Virus record (IMG/VR): IMGVR_UViG_3300047322_001237
Location: 1-64,000 of that record
Reading direction: 5' to 3' (one strand)
Length of the DNA stretch: 64,000 nucleotides
From: a virus
The notes beneath the pieces are model-generated. The model saw nothing but the letters and a program-made list of their open reading frames with translations, searched no databases and was not told the DNA's origin. Of the stretch, positions 43,258 through 51,854 are shown one piece after another (the first letter of the stretch is position 1; each line of letters opens with the position of its first letter). A program made the position numbers and the translations under genes.

Positions 43258-45216
43258 ATGACCACCCCTCTGAATCCGAATATCGGATCGTCGGGCCTCT
43301 GGACGCTAGCCAGTCCGTTCGATGCGAAGCTGCAGGCAGGCGTCTCGTACAGCTGCGTCGCGGTCCGGCTGCTGAGCGACATCATCGGGAACGGAGGGGA
43401 TCCGTTCACGCTGTACTATTCGCCGAACGGTCTCACGCAGACCGATTTCCAGAATGACGTTTCGGCGGGCGCATCGATCGTTTCGCTGCAGGCGACGGGC
43501 GGTACGTGGCTGTATCTGCCAAACACGTACATCACGCAGATGCCGAGTCAGAACAATGTTCCCTACACGAGCATCGTGCTCGGGGTTCATTGCGGGGCAC
43601 TGCCTGATTTGCTCGACCTCACCTACGTGAAGTCAAAGGTGTCGCTGGCCGTGCAGGACGCGATTGGCGTGACGCCCACGATCAAGTCTCTGGCGGTTTC
43701 GGCGAAAACACTGATCAGTCAGACGGAGCACGCTGCGATCACATCGACGCGCAATGCTGCGATCAGCCAGGCGGGCACGCCGACGGCGCAACTCATCACG
43801 GTGAAGGGTCAGTTGACCAGCTGCCAGCAACAGGTGACGTCACTCACCTCGTACATCTCGTCGCTGGTCTCCGCGGGACTCATCGATGAGAACGGCAACA
43901 TCGTCTCCGGCGGTGGTGGCGGTGTGACAAACACGCTCGATCCGCAAAGCCTTCCGGACGGGCTCGTGTTGGTGGACGACAATCTCTCGGTAGCGGCTCC
44001 GCTCGGCTTCGGTGCAGCGCGTTCGATCATTGCCCATAACAGCGGCCTGTATTACGTTGAGGCGACGGTCGTAAATCTGAACACCGCTGCTGGCGTTGGA
44101 CTCGTGAACGGCCGGGAGGACCTGACCGGAGTAGGCAGCGATGCGAACGGGATCATGGCGTTCTGCGGTCTCGACTCCGGCAATGGCGTGTTCACCAACA
44201 ACGCCTTCCTCGCGGGAACCAGTCAACAGTTCACTCTGTCGGCCGGTGATATTGTCGGGATGGCGATCAATCTCGATGCGAAGTTGATCTGGTTCTATCA
44301 CCCGATGACGAGGCTTTGGAACGCAAGCGCGTCCGCGAATCCGGTCGGCAACGTCGGCGGTATCGACATCAGCGGGATCTTGTCCGGTGGCTATAACGGA
44401 TACGTCTATCCGTGCGCGATGGTTGAAATGACTGGAGACGGTGGTGTGGTCGAAACGGCCGACACGGTGACGGTCAATCTCGGCGATCAGCCGTTCATCA
44501 ACGTAGTCCCGGCGGGATACAGTGTCTGGGGTCATTCGACGTCGTCTGGCGGCTCGGGCGGTGACAATGGCGGTGGTACCGTCACGAATCCGACTGTGAA
44601 TGCGACCTTCGATTCAGCGGTGCTCCCGTCTGGCATGGTGCTGCAGAATGCCAGCATGACGGTGGTGGGCACGAAGAACGAATGGCAGACCGCACGCACG
44701 ACCTATGGTCAATCCTCGGGCTTGCTGTACGCGGAAGCGACCATCAACCGTCTGACGGGTGCGGTGGGCTTCGGTATCTGTAATCAACTCGAGGCGCCGA
44801 GCGGCGAGCTGGGCGCGGACGCCAACGGCATCATGATGTACACCAACATGTCGAAGGTGACGAGTGGTGTCTTCTACCTGGGTGCCACGGTGAACGCCAT
44901 CGGCTCGCAGGCACCGATGCAGGGCAGTACGGTTGGTATTGCGGTGAACCTCTCGCGCAAGCTGATCTGGTTCTACAACCCGATCACGCAGCAGTGGAAC
45001 GGTGGCACTCCGACCGAGCAGAACCCGGACGGCAATATCGGCGGTATCTCGATCGCCAGCATCTGCACAGAGGGCGGCCTGCCGGCGCAGGTCTTCCCGG
45101 CCGTGTCGACGTGGCAGGTCTCCGACTCGGTGACGTACAACCCGGGCAGCAACACGTTCGTGAATCCGGTTCCGGCGGGCTACAGCGCCTGGAATACGGA
45201 AGTCGTATCGTCCTAA
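43258..45216 (+). CDS. Virion protein with two SPRY-like domains (652 aa)
   Basis: ATG 43258 follows AAGGAGCATC. Two homologous beta-sandwich modules lie at about 232-430 and 448-650, separated by a Gly/Ser linker (SSGGSGGDNGGG). In both, a stretch SGLYYVEATV / SGLLYAEATI, then GVGLVN / GFGICN, GSDANGI / GADANGI, GDIVGMAINLDAKLIWFYHP / GSTVGIAVNLSRKLIWFYNP and a final PAGYS-W. The pattern is like SPRY/B30.2 domains (GD.VG..LD......FY.NG). Such domains bind proteins or glycans, so this may be a decoration or receptor-binding protein. It ends at a palindromic terminator. Confidence 0.7.
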   Translation: MTTPLNPNIGSSGLWTLASPFDAKLQAGVSYSCVAVRLLSDIIGNGGDPFTLYYSPNGLTQTDFQNDVSAGASIVSLQATGGTWLYLPNTYITQMPSQNNVPYTSIVLGVHCGALPDLLDLTYVKSKVSLAVQDAIGVTPTIKSLAVSAKTLISQTEHAAITSTRNAAISQAGTPTAQLITVKGQLTSCQQQVTSLTSYISSLVSAGLIDENGNIVSGGGGGVTNTLDPQSLPDGLVLVDDNLSVAAPLGFGAARSIIAHNSGLYYVEATVVNLNTAAGVGLVNGREDLTGVGSDANGIMAFCGLDSGNGVFTNNAFLAGTSQQFTLSAGDIVGMAINLDAKLIWFYHPMTRLWNASASANPVGNVGGIDISGILSGGYNGYVYPCAMVEMTGDGGVVETADTVTVNLGDQPFINVVPAGYSVWGHSTSSGGSGGDNGGGTVTNPTVNATFDSAVLPSGMVLQNASMTVVGTKNEWQTARTTYGQSSGLLYAEATINRLTGAVGFGICNQLEAPSGELGADANGIMMYTNMSKVTSGVFYLGATVNAIGSQAPMQGSTVGIAVNLSRKLIWFYNPITQQWNGGTPTEQNPDGNIGGISIASICTEGGLPAQVFPAVSTWQVSDSVTYNPGSNTFVNPVPAGYSAWNTEVVSS

Positions 45217-45218
45217 TC

Positions 45219-45264
45219 AGACGGCATAAGCGCCCAGGGGGAGACCCCTGGGCTTTATGTCGCT
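45219..45264. terminator. Palindromic bidirectional terminator, conserved-arm family, copy 6
   Basis: agacggcataagcgcccagg ... cctgggctttatgtcgc arms with inner stem cccagggg / cccctggg. It lies between converging genes; its right arm touches the stop of the minus gene (45264). Confidence 0.88.
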
Positions 45265-46238
45265 TAGTTGTATTTCAGGTTCGGTGCCGTGATCGACTGC
45301 GTTGCGGCGATCGTGACCGCAGACACGTTCCCCTTGACATCCATACTGCCGAGCAACTCAGTCTGTCCAGCAATGGTGATCTTGCCTGTGCCAGCTGTAC
45401 CACCGTTGCCGCCACCGCCTGCGGAGGTGGTCATGTCGCCATTCAGCCCCATCGCACCGTTTTCGGTGAAGTCGCCGTTGTGAGTGGTCGTCGCCTTGAT
45501 GCCGAGCGTGTTCGACGTGATGTTCGACGTTTCGGATTCGAGGTTCCAGTGCTTGGTCTTCATGGAGATCGAATCCTGCGTCTCCAGCGCGATCTTCTGC
45601 CGCATCATCTGCAAAAGCGACTGGTCACCGTTCCCCATCTCGAAGTGGTTCTGCGTCGAGTCGAGGATCAGGTAGTTCCCGACGTCATCCTGCATGCGGA
45701 AGTAGCCTTCCTTCGTGTTGAGCTGGATGTCATAGCCGTAAGGCTCGCTATTCGCCTTCGACGTATGTAGCGTGATCAATCCCGAATGCGTCGAGACTTC
45801 GATGTAGTAGCTGTTCGATGCGTCCGTGCCTTTCGATTCGTCGCTCGTTCCACTGAAGGCCCAGACGACCGTTTCCAGCTTCCGCAGCGCTGAGTCATCC
45901 GTCAGCGTAGTCCACCAGTATTTGTCCTCGTCCGCGAACTGATAGATCGCCACCGTGGCGCCCCGGCGCACGTCCGGTGCCGTCATGCGGTTGCCCGTCC
46001 CCAGTTTGAGCCAAGTTGCCTTGATCGTGTTCGACGACGCGACCTGAGTCTTGTAGGCCGAGCCGGTGTTATCGGCACCCGACGCGGTGATCTGGCTTCC
46101 CATGTCGGAGAGTTCGCCGTTCAGGAACGGCAGCTTCTCGATGGGGGTGACTTCGATTTCGTTGCTCGAAAGGAGCTTGTTTGCGGCGACGATGCCGTTG
46201 CTGAAAAACTTGAGTTGAGAGGGCTTGTTGCCATCCAT
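45264..46238 (-). CDS. Baseplate spike-like (gpV/gp5-C-like) protein (324 aa)
   Basis: The middle contains VRRGATVAIYQFADEDKYWW, resembling the OB-fold of phage spike proteins (gpV family), where RRGA/GxVxVxQ..D starts the barrel. The C-terminal half is a string of short beta-strand repeats (SISMKTKHWNLESETSNITS, TTTHNGDFTENGAMGLNGDM, TIAGQTELLGSMDVKGNVS), typical of triple-stranded beta-helix spikes. This would form the membrane-piercing needle at the baseplate centre. A tip domain with metal ligands is not evident. A fibre or decoration protein is the alternative. Confidence 0.55.
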   Translation of the reverse strand: MDGNKPSQLKFFSNGIVAANKLLSSNEIEVTPIEKLPFLNGELSDMGSQITASGADNTGSAYKTQVASSNTIKATWLKLGTGNRMTAPDVRRGATVAIYQFADEDKYWWTTLTDDSALRKLETVVWAFSGTSDESKGTDASNSYYIEVSTHSGLITLHTSKANSEPYGYDIQLNTKEGYFRMQDDVGNYLILDSTQNHFEMGNGDQSLLQMMRQKIALETQDSISMKTKHWNLESETSNITSNTLGIKATTTHNGDFTENGAMGLNGDMTTSAGGGGNGGTAGTGKITIAGQTELLGSMDVKGNVSAVTIAATQSITAPNLKYN

Positions 46239-46307
46239 TTCTGACTCGCTTGGTAAAAGTTACGCCATAGGATCATCGTCTGTGGAACAACAAAGAAGGG
46301 GACCGCG
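46239..46307. promoter_or_regulatory. Divergent intergenic region
   Basis: Promoters for the spike-like gene (minus) and the Rad50-like gene (plus) should lie in these 69 bp. On the minus strand CTATG (46266-46270) lies 28 nt before the spike start. Ribosome site for the plus gene is AAGGGGACCGCG. Confidence 0.35.
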
Positions 46308-48830
46308 ATGCGCTACACGGCACTGAAACTCACTGGCTATAAGCGGTTCAAGCTCAACCAGATTGAAACGTTCGAGATCCGTCCGACCGAGCTGATCCAG
46401 CTCATCCTCGGCACCAACGGCTCGGGCAAGTCCTCGCTGATCGAGGAACTCACGCCGTTGCCGGCGAACCCTGCCTACTTCACGAAGGAGGGCAGCAAAG
46501 AGATCCATATCGTCGATCGCGGGCATCAGTTCGTCTTGACGAGCACCTTTGCGTCGGGCAACAAGCACAGCTTCATGAAGGACGGTGAGGAGCAGAACCC
46601 GGGCGGGACGGGGGCCGTGCAAAAGGAATTGGTCAGGCAGGAGTTCGGGATCACGGGAGAAACCCATGATCTGGCGACTGGCGTGGAAAAGTTCACCAGC
46701 ATGGGTCCGGCTCGCCGCCGTGAATGGTTCACCCGGCTAGCGGAAACCAACTTCGACTATGCGATCGGTGTGTACAACAAGTTGCGGGAGGAATTCCGGA
46801 ACGTGTCGGGCGCACTGAAGCTGGACAAGAAGCAGCTCGTGATTGAGCAGGCGAAGATCATTTCGGAAGAGGAGCAGCAGCAGCTCATCAGGGACGTGAA
46901 GGATCTGCACGTCGAGCTGACCCGTCTGATCGAAATGCGCGCACCGATCGAGCGGCCGCTGTCGCAGGTCGATTCCGCACGGATGGCAACGGAAGCACAG
47001 CTCCGGTCGCTGAGTGAGCGCCTGCTGAATCTTCGCGTCGAGTCGCCCGCCCGCGCCTACCGGAACGAATGGTACGAGCTGGTTACGCCCGTGTTCAACT
47101 CGGTCGACGATGTGGATCGGCACATGGACCTGATCCGGCACCGAATTACCGCGCAGGAGGCTGTGCTCACGAAGAGTGTGACCGATCACGAGAAGTTGAA
47201 GGAGACGGTTGAGATTCTGAAGAAACGCGGCACTGAGGGGGTCAAGTCGGTTCAGCTCCGAATCCAGCAAGCACGCGACGCCCGCGACGCACTGTTGAAA
47301 GGTCGACAATTGAAATTGGAAGGCTTTGACCCGACCGCAGCGATGCAGTCGTTCGAGTCGATCCACGAGGCAATGTTCGACTTGCTCAACCGCCTTCCGG
47401 AGAACCAAGATGAACGGTTCAGCCGTGCCAAGTTAGATGAAACGCGCGCCACGCTGCTAACGTTCAAAGAGCAGCGGACAAAAAAGGGACAGGAGCTCGC
47501 TCACTTCCAAGCGAAGAAGCAGCACCTCGAACAGCACAAGGCAAATGGCGCGACAACGTGCCCCAAATGCCAGCACACGTTCACCCAAGGCGTGAGTCCG
47601 GAAGCACTCGATGTGCTCACCCGTCAGGTCGTCAGGAATCAGGCGGAGCTGGCCACGCTTGAAGCCTTGGTCGGGAAGACCGAGGAAACCATCGCGCAGA
47701 TTCAGTCCTACGGTGAGCTTTTCCGGGAGGTGCATCAGACGATCCGGGGCACGCCGGCACTGCGGCCGTTTTGGGATCACCTGCTGGAGACCGACTACCT
47801 GAAGACCGCACCTAAGGTTGCGGCCAACATGCTCGTTGGGGTACTTCGGGAAGATCTCGAGTTGGAGGTCAAGGCGAAGCGCCACGTCGACGACATTGAG
47901 GAACTAACTAAGCTTCTTGTGCAGTCGGAAGAGCTCGGTGATCAGAACCTGGCCGAGGTCTCCGTGAAGCTCGGCGAGTCCAGTTTGCAGATCGAGGCGT
48001 TGACCAAAACGCTTTCGGAAGCCCGACAGGATCTCAACGCGTTCGCCCTGTACCGGCGCCAGCTCATGGAGGCGATCGACCTGTCCCATCAGATCGAGGT
48101 TGCCCGAAGGAGCTTCCACGACCTCACCGAAATGCAGGTCGAGACGCTGCGCCGGATGACGGTCCAGCAATGCATCCAGCACACGCAAAGCACGCTCGCC
48201 CGCAAGGAAGAGATTCTGAACGCCCTCAACCAGCAAAAGGCAATCGTCGAAAGCCTCAACAAGACGATCGCTCGCCGGACGCTGGAAGAGGAGGCGCTGC
48301 GTGTGAGCGTTCGCGGACTGTCGCCCACGGACGGGCTGATTGCAGACGGACTGCTGGGGTCGATCAGAAGTTTTACCCACCAGATGAATCAGTTGATCCG
48401 CAAGATCTGGTCGTACCCGCTGGAAGTCTTGCCGTGCGGGATGTCGAGCGAACGCGGCGCGGAACTGGACTACAAGTTCCCGCTTCTCGTCGGTAATCGG
48501 GACAACATCGTTGCGGACGTGAGCCGTGGCAGCAGCGGCATGCAGGAAATTGTCGATTTGGCTTTCAAGGTCGTCGCCCTGAACCGCCTGCATCTCGACC
48601 ACGGTCCGTTGACGCTCGACGAGTTCGGAAAGACGCTCGACCTCGAACATCAGCACGCGGCCGTCATGGCCATCAAGACGCTGATGGACACGAAGCCTTT
48701 CACGCAGCTTTTCATGATCTCGCACTTCGAGGCCCACTACGGCGCCTTCACGAACGCGGAGGTCTGCGTGCTGGACGCCCGGAACATCGCGGTGCCGAAG
48801 GTCTACAACACACACGTCACCATGCATTAA
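46308..48830 (+). CDS. Rad50/SbcC-type recombination ATPase (840 aa)
   Basis: Walker A GTNGSGKSS (35-43) follows LIQLILGT at the N-terminus. Near the middle, TTCPKCQHTF (416-425) gives the zinc hook C418-x2-C421 that dimerises coiled coils. The C-terminal lobe has the ABC signature SRGSSGMQEI (about 738-747) and Walker B LTLDEFGK with D771-E772. Coiled coil lies on both sides of the hook. In phages this protein pairs with an Mre11/SbcD-type nuclease (T4 gp46/gp47) for end processing in recombination-dependent replication; the partner is not in this window. It is short for SbcC (about 1,000 aa) but longer than T4 gp46 (560). Confidence 0.93.
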   Translation: MRYTALKLTGYKRFKLNQIETFEIRPTELIQLILGTNGSGKSSLIEELTPLPANPAYFTKEGSKEIHIVDRGHQFVLTSTFASGNKHSFMKDGEEQNPGGTGAVQKELVRQEFGITGETHDLATGVEKFTSMGPARRREWFTRLAETNFDYAIGVYNKLREEFRNVSGALKLDKKQLVIEQAKIISEEEQQQLIRDVKDLHVELTRLIEMRAPIERPLSQVDSARMATEAQLRSLSERLLNLRVESPARAYRNEWYELVTPVFNSVDDVDRHMDLIRHRITAQEAVLTKSVTDHEKLKETVEILKKRGTEGVKSVQLRIQQARDARDALLKGRQLKLEGFDPTAAMQSFESIHEAMFDLLNRLPENQDERFSRAKLDETRATLLTFKEQRTKKGQELAHFQAKKQHLEQHKANGATTCPKCQHTFTQGVSPEALDVLTRQVVRNQAELATLEALVGKTEETIAQIQSYGELFREVHQTIRGTPALRPFWDHLLETDYLKTAPKVAANMLVGVLREDLELEVKAKRHVDDIEELTKLLVQSEELGDQNLAEVSVKLGESSLQIEALTKTLSEARQDLNAFALYRRQLMEAIDLSHQIEVARRSFHDLTEMQVETLRRMTVQQCIQHTQSTLARKEEILNALNQQKAIVESLNKTIARRTLEEEALRVSVRGLSPTDGLIADGLLGSIRSFTHQMNQLIRKIWSYPLEVLPCGMSSERGAELDYKFPLLVGNRDNIVADVSRGSSGMQEIVDLAFKVVALNRLHLDHGPLTLDEFGKTLDLEHQHAAVMAIKTLMDTKPFTQLFMISHFEAHYGAFTNAEVCVLDARNIAVPKVYNTHVTMH

Positions 48831-48844
48831 AAGGAAACAAGAAG

Positions 48845-49759
48845 ATGGAAGTCAAAGACATCATCGACACGCTGACCGCGGTCAACCAGCATCTCACCAG
48901 CGCCCAGCGCGAGCTTTTGCAACTAACGCTCCGTCTCCAGAACGTCGCCGAAGATCAACTGAACCTAGCTGCGGTTGAGCAGACCGCTGGGAACCTGCAG
49001 GCGACTGCGCAGGCCGTGCAAGAGACGGCGCAGCGCTGGACGATGCCCTCGGCTGAGAATCCGGTCGTTCCGGGCGTCCACCGGATCCACGTCGGAGCCG
49101 ATTATCAGGCCCGGCGCTTCACGGGAGACGAAGTCAATCCCGCGGCGGCCGCGCCGTCGATGTCAGATGCGCTGCAAACCGCGAAGACCGTGCTGAAAGA
49201 TGCGCTCCGTGCCGCCGGTCAGTCGCAACTCGTGGACATGGTCGACCACGTGAGCGAAGCCGATCTGAAGCGCGTTCAGTCAGTGGCCGAGCAACCGACA
49301 CCGGCCGATGGCCCGACGCCGGTAACATCGACGGAGTCGCACGAGGCCAAGCGCGATCGCGAGTCGCTGGCAGCGTTCGCTGGCCCCGGCAGCATCTTCG
49401 TCACGCATCTCAACGCAGACACGGTGCAGGGTGGCCGCGGCCAGCTCGGGAAGGGCATCGCGGGTCTCAGCCGCTGGCAAGAGGACGCGCGCTGGATCGA
49501 CGAAACGCGTCTGAAGGGTTGGCCGTCCGGCTTCTATCAGAATCGGGATACGAAGGCGACGCAGCTGCTCATCAACACGGCACGCGCTGCCATCCTCGTC
49601 GATGGCTTGCCTAACCCGGGCGCTCAGGTTTTCGTGTTGCGATACGACATGAAGGCTGGCTTCGAACCCGCGGAGGTGCTCCCGCTGCTCGAGCGCACGC
49701 GTGTGCTTTCGTACATCCAGACGGCATTCAATAAGATGTTGCTGGAGGCTGCAGCGTAA
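48845..49759 (+). CDS. Unrecognised protein co-transcribed with the Rad50-like ATPase (304 aa)
   Basis: Starts 14 nt after the ATPase stop with AAAAGGAAACAAG upstream. An N-terminal coiled-coil-like helix (VNQHLTSAQRELLQLTLRLQ) is followed by a Pro/Thr linker and a C-terminal domain with SIFVTHLNADTVQGGRGQLG and AAILVDGLPNPGAQVFVLRY. It could work with the Rad50-like protein, but no nuclease motif is visible, so it is not an SbcD homologue. Confidence 0.65.
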   Translation: MEVKDIIDTLTAVNQHLTSAQRELLQLTLRLQNVAEDQLNLAAVEQTAGNLQATAQAVQETAQRWTMPSAENPVVPGVHRIHVGADYQARRFTGDEVNPAAAAPSMSDALQTAKTVLKDALRAAGQSQLVDMVDHVSEADLKRVQSVAEQPTPADGPTPVTSTESHEAKRDRESLAAFAGPGSIFVTHLNADTVQGGRGQLGKGIAGLSRWQEDARWIDETRLKGWPSGFYQNRDTKATQLLINTARAAILVDGLPNPGAQVFVLRYDMKAGFEPAEVLPLLERTRVLSYIQTAFNKMLLEAAA

Positions 49760-49765
49760 GTAACA

Positions 49766-49817
49766 GACGTCATAGAAGCCAGAGAGGACGCAAAGTCCTC
49801 TCTGGCCTTTATGCCGT
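49766..49817. terminator. Palindromic bidirectional terminator, conserved-arm family, copy 7
   Basis: gacgtcatagaagccagag ... ctctggcctttatgccgtt with inner stem gccagagagga / tcctctctggc. It sits between converging genes at 49759 and 49833. Confidence 0.88.
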
Positions 49818-49832
49818 TCGCTTGCTACGGAG

Positions 49833-50438
49833 TCAGATCGGGGACAGAAGTTGATCCCTGAGCCGGCTGTATTCTCGATGAACGACCTGATACCTTGACT
49901 GAATCCCATCCAGCGTTCTATAGAGAGAACGCTTCGCCTGGCTTCGCTTTTCGTCATCAGCAGATGACTTTCCGGTTATTTTGGAAAGGTCATTGTGGGC
50001 TTTAAGGCCGCCCGGGTTCATTGCAAACCGATTGGGCGAGACACCCGGATCGTTGATGACATCGGGAAAACGGTCGGGGTCGTAGACGACCTCAAAGTAC
50101 AAAGCGATGGCTATTGTGAAGTTAATGAATTCTTCCCTTCGGGCTGGAGTCCGTAGGATTCCGAGCGCCTTTGCATGAAGATGCCTGGACAATGCGCTGT
50201 CGCGTTCAAGCTCTTCGAACAACGGGTGGTCGCTTGTGACCTCAACTGATCGATCGTCGAGAAGTCTTAGGTACCGGCCAAATCTTTCCATGTAGTTTTG
50301 ATGGACCGCCTCCAGGTCATTCATCACCGGAACCACAAAGTCCGAAAAGCTGTTGCGATTGACTTTCTCTCGCCGATCAATCAACTGGGCGAGTCGGTCA
50401 AGTACAGCAACGAGCGACAAAATGGTCTCAGCGATCAT
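49833..50438 (-). CDS. Unrecognised protein (201 aa)
   Basis: MIAETILSLVAVLDRLAQLI begins a helical, soluble protein with acidic and basic patches; a middle stretch reads EEFINFTIAIALYFEVVYD. No signal peptide or known motif. It is separated from the 417-aa gene by a 76-bp gap with small inverted repeats (tccgcc / ggaggcgagga). Function unknown. Confidence 0.6.
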   Translation of the reverse strand: MIAETILSLVAVLDRLAQLIDRREKVNRNSFSDFVVPVMNDLEAVHQNYMERFGRYLRLLDDRSVEVTSDHPLFEELERDSALSRHLHAKALGILRTPARREEFINFTIAIALYFEVVYDPDRFPDVINDPGVSPNRFAMNPGGLKAHNDLSKITGKSSADDEKRSQAKRSLYRTLDGIQSRYQVVHREYSRLRDQLLSPI

Positions 50439-50514
50439 GCCGGGCTCCGAGACGATCTAGTCTAAGCAATATACGCCTCCGCCACGGAGGCGAGGACGGT
50501 CATCGAATCGCGTG

Positions 50515-51768
50515 TTAGCTACCGCTCACACTTAAATCACAGCCAATCCGTAAGAAGAATGCAGGACTGATGTCCCGCGCGTTCATCGGATTGCGTGAAT
50601 CAGTGAGCGTTACTTGTGCTTTCGATTCCACCGTATTGAAGAGATAGTTGTCGCGCAATGTGTCTTCCGTCGTCAGTGCCCACTGGCCGTCTTCTTTGAT
50701 CGACCAGTATTCCGACACCTTCCCGTATCCGGCGACGAGCGGCCACTCAGGCTCAACATAGCTCACGTACAGGTTCGGAAACTTCGCAGCCCGTACCCGC
50801 ACCAGATCCGTCCAGAGCTCGGTGTTGTTGACCAACACGACAAACGACTGAGACAGGGTGAGATACGCCTCGATGAAGTCGTCCGAGAGCATGTCGTCCA
50901 CCGAGAAGGCTTCCGAATTGTTCGGGTAGCTCGTGAGCGGCAAACTGGACAGATCGATGAACGGCTTCGACTCGAAGTAGCGCTCAAACAGCGGCAGGTT
51001 ATTGAAGTCGATCATGATCGAGTTCTTGCCCACCATCCGGACCGTCTTCGAATCGAGGACGTGCAGGTACCCGCCGACCACCACCATCACGGTGTAGTTG
51101 GTTAGGTCCCGCCCCAAATTCAGATATGCGTGGTTGGCGTAGGACTGCGTGTCCTTCTGCTTGAACAGCATGCTGCTCGTGATCGGGATGTGGGTGAGCT
51201 TGCCGAGATCTTGGAAGCTCACGACGCCGAGCTTGTTCTTCTTCGAATGGATGCAGGACTTCATCCCGTCCGTCACCCAGACGCCCGTCTGCTTGTCCGT
51301 GTCGATCAGATGGAAGAAACCGTTCACCGACACGAGACAGCTCTCGTAGAAGGTCTCGTAGTTGATGTCCGAACGCGTCAGGAGCAGGTCGGTCTTTTCC
51401 GAGGTTGGCAGGGGGGCGGTGACCGACGCACGATGGCTGATAGGCGTGATGCTGTAACCCGCGCGGAAGCCGTCCTGATAGCGCGCGTACTTTGTCGACA
51501 GCGTGGGGATCGTGGTGGTGGTCGGAAGTGCCTTGTTCCCGAGGCCAGCCAGATACGCATTGAACGTCTGAAACTGGTTCGTGATCTTGGGGAGAATCTT
51601 GTTCAGATTCAGGCTGACGTTGCCTGCCAAGAAGGTGTTCGAAAGGACCGCGTACACGGTCGAATAGTTCTGAATAACCGTGGCAAACGTCATGTTGCCA
51701 AGGTCAATGGCGCTCCATTTTTCGCCGTTTGTGAGCGACTTGCCAATGGCACTTACCAAGGTATACAT
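50515..51768 (-). CDS. Virion-like protein (417 aa)
   Basis: Starts MYTLVSAIGKSLTNGEKWSA. Aromatic-, Asn-, Leu- and Thr-rich, beta-type composition (VGGYLHVLDSKTVRMVGKNS, LPLFERYFESKPFIDL), no motif, signal or membrane segment. The composition resembles the large left-edge gene. It is divergent from the tail fibre cluster, so a baseplate or tail-associated structural role is plausible, unproven. Confidence 0.65.
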   Translation of the reverse strand: MYTLVSAIGKSLTNGEKWSAIDLGNMTFATVIQNYSTVYAVLSNTFLAGNVSLNLNKILPKITNQFQTFNAYLAGLGNKALPTTTTIPTLSTKYARYQDGFRAGYSITPISHRASVTAPLPTSEKTDLLLTRSDINYETFYESCLVSVNGFFHLIDTDKQTGVWVTDGMKSCIHSKKNKLGVVSFQDLGKLTHIPITSSMLFKQKDTQSYANHAYLNLGRDLTNYTVMVVVGGYLHVLDSKTVRMVGKNSIMIDFNNLPLFERYFESKPFIDLSSLPLTSYPNNSEAFSVDDMLSDDFIEAYLTLSQSFVVLVNNTELWTDLVRVRAAKFPNLYVSYVEPEWPLVAGYGKVSEYWSIKEDGQWALTTEDTLRDNYLFNTVESKAQVTLTDSRNPMNARDISPAFFLRIGCDLSVSGS

Positions 51769-51854
51769 GCGTCTCTCCGAGCAACCGAATCGTAATCGTA
51801 TGTCAAGTTGACCTAACCATACGATGAGCTTTCCGGCGTTCGGGAGTCTTCAGC
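51769..51854. promoter_or_regulatory. Divergent intergenic region before the fibre cluster
   Basis: The 86-bp gap contains imperfect arms cgtatgtcaagttgacctaaccatacg (51798-51824) with CGTATG/CATACG ends, a possible operator or hairpin. Ribosome site for the first fibre is the GGGAGTCTTCAGC upstream of ATG 51855. Confidence 0.4.
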
